Assembly: GCA_002162825.1 (NCBI GenBank)
Contig: MAAU01000059.1
Coordinates: 3,488-67,487, forward strand
DNA from: Gammaproteobacteria bacterium 54_18_T64
Lineage (GTDB): Bacteria > Pseudomonadota > Gammaproteobacteria > Pseudomonadales > Porticoccaceae
Length of the DNA stretch: 64,000 nucleotides
Direction of reading: 5' to 3'
The position numbers were made by a program, and so were the translations under genes. The notes under the pieces were generated by a model, which worked only from the letters and a program-made list of their open reading frames with translations, made no database searches and had not been told where the DNA came from. Below, piece after piece: positions 60,457 to 64,000 of the stretch (position 1 is the stretch's first letter; every line of letters starts with the position of its first letter).

Positions 60457-60669
60457 TTAATGGTCGAGGCGGAAACCGACTTTGATGGTAGCCTGCCAAT
60501 GTTTTACTTTTCCATCTTCGATATAACCGCGACTCTCAACCACTTGAAACCAGTGTAAATGCTTAATTGTCTTAGTCGCTTCCGCGATGGCTGCGCTGAT
60601 CGCGTCGTCAGTACCTGTGGTCGAGCTACCTGTCACTTCGATATGCTTATAGATATGTCCGGGCATCAT
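60457..60669 (-). CDS. dodecin
   Basis: This 70-residue protein (start at the first of two adjacent ATGs, with GAGGA five bases upstream) has the dodecin pattern HIYKHIEVTGSSTTGTDDAI, then LHWFQVVESRG and a C-terminal KVGFRLDH. Dodecins form hollow dodecamers that bind flavin (riboflavin or FMN) by stacking on a Trp, here in HWFQV. A flavin-storage role fits a genome with several flavoenzymes, but the neighbours give no direct evidence. The open frame extends upstream to 60756 without sequence support. Confidence 0.85.
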   Translation of the reverse strand: MMPGHIYKHIEVTGSSTTGTDDAISAAIAEATKTIKHLHWFQVVESRGYIEDGKVKHWQATIKVGFRLDH

Positions 60670-60837
60670 GAAATCCTCTAAGCCAATCATTTCAACACCA
60701 GCCCGAGCAAAAAACCGCGCCGGAATCGGATAGTGCGCGCACCCTTGATTGAGCATTCGCCACTACCCAGAGCTTAGACAAAGGCCCTTCATCCCGCCAA
60801 TAACTTTACTATTTTTTGTTTTAGAAACCGTGCTCAA

Positions 60838-63336
60838 TCAAAAATATTTAGCGCTAAATTCACTCGCAGGCACGGGCCTGGAATAGAGAAAACCCTGGAA
60901 TATCTGACAACCGATGGCATGTAAAAAACTGGCCTGCTCACTGTTTTCGACACCTTCAGCAACAGGACTCAGAGAGAAGTGACGGGCAATATCCATAATT
61001 GTTTTTACAATGGCCGCATCATCTTTGTCGCTAATAATATTACGCACGTAGGTCTTATCAATTTTTATTTCATCGAGGGGCAGGCGTTTCAAATAATACA
61101 GGGAGGAGTAACCCGTGCCAAAGTCGTCAATGGCTATCTTCACACCCAATTGTTTTAATTGATTGAGCTTTTCGACGGTTTCATCAATATCTTCTATTAA
61201 CATGCCCTCGGTAATTTCTAGCATGATACTTTCCGGGAGCACATTATTGCGCTGAATAACATCCTCTATACTGAAGACGAAGTCTTTGCGCCTAAATTGT
61301 ACGGGACTAATATTCACCGAGACGCTAAAACCCTGCTTTAAACAAGCCGTATCTTGCCAAGTTTTTAACTGGGCACAGGTCGCCTCCATCACCCATTGTC
61401 CAATGTCGACAATCAAGCCCGTCTCCTCGGCAATACCGATAAACTCAACCGGCGGAATCATGCCCTTATCGGCATGTTGCCAACGAATAAGAGCTTCCGC
61501 CCCCAAGGGCTGTCCCGCGCTGTCTACCTTGGGTTGATAATATAATTCAAACTCCTGTTGCTTAATGGCATGGCGTAAATCCTGCTCGATAAGCACGCGT
61601 TTGTCGGCGTCTTGCTGCTGCTCGGCGCGATAAAAAGCCACCGCATTACGACCATTTTGCTTTGCCTGATACATCGCAACATCGGCATTTTGTATCACCT
61701 TTTCCGCCGTATCGCCGTCCTGGGGGAAAACCGCCAGGCCAATACTGGACGACATATGGTAATTGAGGCCATTGATAATATAGTCATCGGCCAGTGTTGC
61801 GCGCAACTTGTCGGCAATCACTCGCGCCTTGTGAGCCACCATATGGGCACCCCCGGCAATAATCGGCACCACCACCACAAACTCATCGCCGCCGATACGA
61901 GCAACGGTGTCATCGGTACGAAAAACATCCAACAATCGCCGCGCCACTTCTATCAATAAAATATCGCCACTGGCATGGCCCAGGCTGTCATTGAGTAACT
62001 TGAAGCGATCCAGATCGAGATAAAACACCGCGCCACTGGTGGCGTTTCTTTTCGATGATGCGCAATACTGGTGCAGCCTATCCAGCAACAAACGGCGATT
62101 GGCCAGTTTTGTCAGTGGGTCGTAATAGGCCAGGCGGCTGATTTCTTGCTGGGCATTTTTGTACTCCGTGATATTGGACACGGCTGCACGCACCATGACG
62201 GGCCGCTCATTGCTATCGCATTCCACCTGGCCCTGAGTTCGTAGCCAGAGCAGATCCCCCTGTGGTCGCTGAAAACGACTCTCCATTTCAAAGGGTCGGC
62301 CAGCGCCAATATCCTCAAGCACCGTCACCAGTAATTCCACGTCATCCTCGAACACGAGACTGCGCAGGCCATTAAAACTGGTTGGCAGCGCCTCATCAGA
62401 CAGCCCGAATAACTGGCTAGCACCATCAGACCAGGACATTTTATCCGTGGAAATATCGGCTTCCCAAATGACAATGCCACCCGCCTTGGTGGCCAGGCGT
62501 GTCATTTGCTCCTTGTGTGCCAGTTCATCCAGTAGGCCCTGTCGCTCGAGTTCCATGCGCTTGCGATCGGTAATATCCCGAACATTGGCAAACGTCAGCC
62601 GCCTGCCGTAGTAATCAAAACCGCTAAAGCTCACCTCCACTTCGCGGGGCTCGCCATTGGGCAAGCAAAGCAACCACTCAATGGTACCAATACGCCCCCT
62701 TTCGAGCGCTGATAAAACACGGTTTAACTTTTCAACGGCCTCTATGCCGTCACTTTGCACGTCCATCGACAATTCGGTAATGGGCAAACCCACCAGTTCA
62801 TTCTTGTCACGCTGAGAAAGGCGGGCAAACTGCTCATTACAGGCCTCGATATGGCCGCCGTCTAGCACCACTGCCGCCTCCGGCAAAGAGTCAATAAGCT
62901 GGCGAAAAGATTTTTCCGATTCCGGAGCAACAATGATTTTGGGTATCAAACCACCGATTTCCTGACAGTTCACAAGATAGTGCCCCGGATCATCTTCTTG
63001 GCTGGGAAGGTGTGCCAGTGTTTCCACCAACTCAATATGCCGACCATCCCAGGTATCACGCAGGGTTTTTCCCGTATAGCTATTCACCGCTTCATCGCTG
63101 GGCGAATCGTCCCCAGCACACGAGTGTAGGAAATCGAGAAAGCCTATATCTTCCTGCTCGACATAGAGCTCATCCAGTGTCGAGCCAATCAACATATCGG
63201 CAGGAAAGCCCGTCAGCTTTAAAAATGCCGGATTGACCTTGATTATTTTCCGTGTCGCATCAGCGATAACAGACGGCTGGCCGGCGTCAAAAGCCAATGC
63301 CGCAACCGCTGTATTAGCGTCGCTCATTTTTTGCAT
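60838..63336 (-). CDS. PAS-PAS-PAS-GGDEF-EAL cyclic-di-GMP protein
   Basis: This 832-residue cytoplasmic protein with no membrane segment has three PAS-like domains (roughly 15-125, 140-255 and 285-395), GGDEF (about 405-565) and EAL (about 580-825). The GGDEF motif is intact with an RTDD-type I-site five residues before it. The EAL side keeps EALIRW, SVNISPVQF, the ITE Glu, DDFGTGYSSL, the Lys in KIDKTYV and EGVE. Both activities are therefore possible, and PAS ligands or GTP binding may set their balance. The start ATG at 63336 has an AGGGG site; an ATG three codons later is the alternative. Confidence 0.9.
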   Translation of the reverse strand: MQKMSDANTAVAALAFDAGQPSVIADATRKIIKVNPAFLKLTGFPADMLIGSTLDELYVEQEDIGFLDFLHSCAGDDSPSDEAVNSYTGKTLRDTWDGRHIELVETLAHLPSQEDDPGHYLVNCQEIGGLIPKIIVAPESEKSFRQLIDSLPEAAVVLDGGHIEACNEQFARLSQRDKNELVGLPITELSMDVQSDGIEAVEKLNRVLSALERGRIGTIEWLLCLPNGEPREVEVSFSGFDYYGRRLTFANVRDITDRKRMELERQGLLDELAHKEQMTRLATKAGGIVIWEADISTDKMSWSDGASQLFGLSDEALPTSFNGLRSLVFEDDVELLVTVLEDIGAGRPFEMESRFQRPQGDLLWLRTQGQVECDSNERPVMVRAAVSNITEYKNAQQEISRLAYYDPLTKLANRRLLLDRLHQYCASSKRNATSGAVFYLDLDRFKLLNDSLGHASGDILLIEVARRLLDVFRTDDTVARIGGDEFVVVVPIIAGGAHMVAHKARVIADKLRATLADDYIINGLNYHMSSSIGLAVFPQDGDTAEKVIQNADVAMYQAKQNGRNAVAFYRAEQQQDADKRVLIEQDLRHAIKQQEFELYYQPKVDSAGQPLGAEALIRWQHADKGMIPPVEFIGIAEETGLIVDIGQWVMEATCAQLKTWQDTACLKQGFSVSVNISPVQFRRKDFVFSIEDVIQRNNVLPESIMLEITEGMLIEDIDETVEKLNQLKQLGVKIAIDDFGTGYSSLYYLKRLPLDEIKIDKTYVRNIISDKDDAAIVKTIMDIARHFSLSPVAEGVENSEQASFLHAIGCQIFQGFLYSRPVPASEFSAKYF

Positions 63337-63407
63337 GTCAGCCCCTGCAATATCCGGTCATTACAGTGACTCACATTTTTTAACTACTTTCATCAATGCA
63401 CCCGCCC

Positions 63408-63998
63408 TCACAAAGGTTTCGGCTCAGGGAATTTCATGCGATTCGCGGCCTTTTTTTCTTCACTTTTGCGTAGCAAAATTAATGTCGCACCCAAACCACC
63501 ACTGTGCCGAGGCGCGCTGTGGAAGGCCAGAACCTCCGGCAGCTGTGGCAACCAATAATTGACACAACTTTTCAACAGTGCCGGGTTTTCCCTGTGCTCA
63601 CCTTTGCCGTGGGTAATTGAGCCACAGCGAATATTGTGAGCGACACAATCACGGACAAAATGCAGTACTTCTATTCGCGCTTGCACGACCGTTAGACGGT
63701 GTAAATCCAAACTCGACTCAACGCTATAGCGGCCCTGCTTTAAGTGACGAAAAACACCGTGCTGAACCCCATCCCGTTTAAAGGATAGGGTGTCGAGAGC
63801 CTTGACCCGAGGTACATGCTCTGCTCCTGGAAGGAAATCATCCTCATTCTCACTCACTTTGACAGCTGCCATGCGCCGCGACACTAGTGTCGGACTATTT
63901 CTATCCACCAGAATTTTCAAGCCAAGCCCAAGCTGGGTGACGGGCTCAACATCACCGACGAACTCACGAAACAGTTTTTTTTCTTCTTCTTCGATCAT
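63408..63998 (-). CDS. smrA: SmrA-like Smr-domain endonuclease
   Basis: This 196-residue protein carries a C-terminal Smr domain: SLDLHRLTVVQAR, then a SITHGKGEHR motif with the catalytic-type HGKG, and GGLGATLILLRK at the end. An N-terminal acidic region (MIEEEEKKLFREFVGDVEPV) is typical of the SmrA group. Smr domains nick or cleave nucleic acids. The start codon ATG is at 63998, two bases from the window's end, so no upstream ribosome-binding site can be read and a longer N-terminus cannot be excluded. Confidence 0.85.
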   Translation of the reverse strand: MIEEEEKKLFREFVGDVEPVTQLGLGLKILVDRNSPTLVSRRMAAVKVSENEDDFLPGAEHVPRVKALDTLSFKRDGVQHGVFRHLKQGRYSVESSLDLHRLTVVQARIEVLHFVRDCVAHNIRCGSITHGKGEHRENPALLKSCVNYWLPQLPEVLAFHSAPRHSGGLGATLILLRKSEEKKAANRMKFPEPKPL

Positions 63999-64000
63999 CG

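Overview
The window reads as chromosomal DNA of a marine-type gammaproteobacterium. The gene order matches conserved blocks of Pseudomonas and Cellvibrionales-like genomes: ponA / pilMNOPQ-aroKB-gltBD-hemE, cysQ-nudE-yrfG-hslR-hslO-pckA, argH / algZR-hemCDXY, and lptM-lysA-dapF-DUF484-xerC next to glnK-amtB-glnK and comM/yifB. Baeyer-Villiger-type monooxygenases and CoA-ester genes alongside these blocks would suit a lipid-, steroid- or alicyclic-degrading group such as Spongiibacteraceae. That placement is inference from gene content only. I see no rRNA, tRNA, insertion sequence, prophage, integron or CRISPR array.

Layout. Positions 1-2.3 kb hold a membrane diguanylate cyclase and a secreted YHS-domain protein. 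Positions 2.4-17.5 kb are a mixed catabolic and accessory region: an SDR dehydrogenase, an enoyl-CoA hydratase, two BVMO-like flavoproteins, a SulP transporter, a MDMPI/TIGR03084-like metal protein, a CoA-type Nudix hydrolase, a Prx5-type peroxiredoxin, a P-loop kinase, and an acyl-CoA dehydrogenase next to an AMP-forming acyl-CoA ligase. Positions 17.5-22.6 kb carry orn, an MscS-like channel, rsgA, psd and an HD-GYP-like protein whose HD histidine is replaced. Positions 22.8-39.1 kb are hemE, gltDB, aroBK and pilQPONM on the minus strand, with ponA divergent. Positions 39.2-44.5 kb hold cysQ, nudE, yrfG, hslR, hslO and pckA. Positions 44.6-52.3 kb hold hemYXDC, algR, algZ and divergent argH. 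Positions 52.4-56.3 kb are the lptM-lysA-dapF-DUF484-xerC operon, whose first gene is a 55-residue lipoprotein. Positions 56.3-60.4 kb are glnK-amtB-glnK and yifB. The window ends with a dodecin, a triple-PAS GGDEF-EAL protein and a SmrA-like endonuclease.

How the genes work together. The pil operon encodes the type IV pilus alignment complex and outer-membrane secretin. The hem genes supply early tetrapyrrole steps. gltBD and the PII/Amt genes handle ammonium assimilation and its sensing. lysA/dapF feed lysine and peptidoglycan. The SDR, hydratase, BVMOs, ligase and dehydrogenase could jointly oxidise, ring-open and beta-oxidise a cyclic ketone or alicyclic acid. Three proteins touch cyclic-di-GMP: two look catalytically intact and one looks degenerate.

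I found no clearly unprecedented multi-gene system. The best leads are the alicyclic-type ligase/dehydrogenase pair with an altered catalytic position, the HD-GYP protein lacking its HD histidine, the inverted repeat lying over the lptM-lysA promoter, and the secreted YHS protein paired with a sensor diguanylate cyclase.
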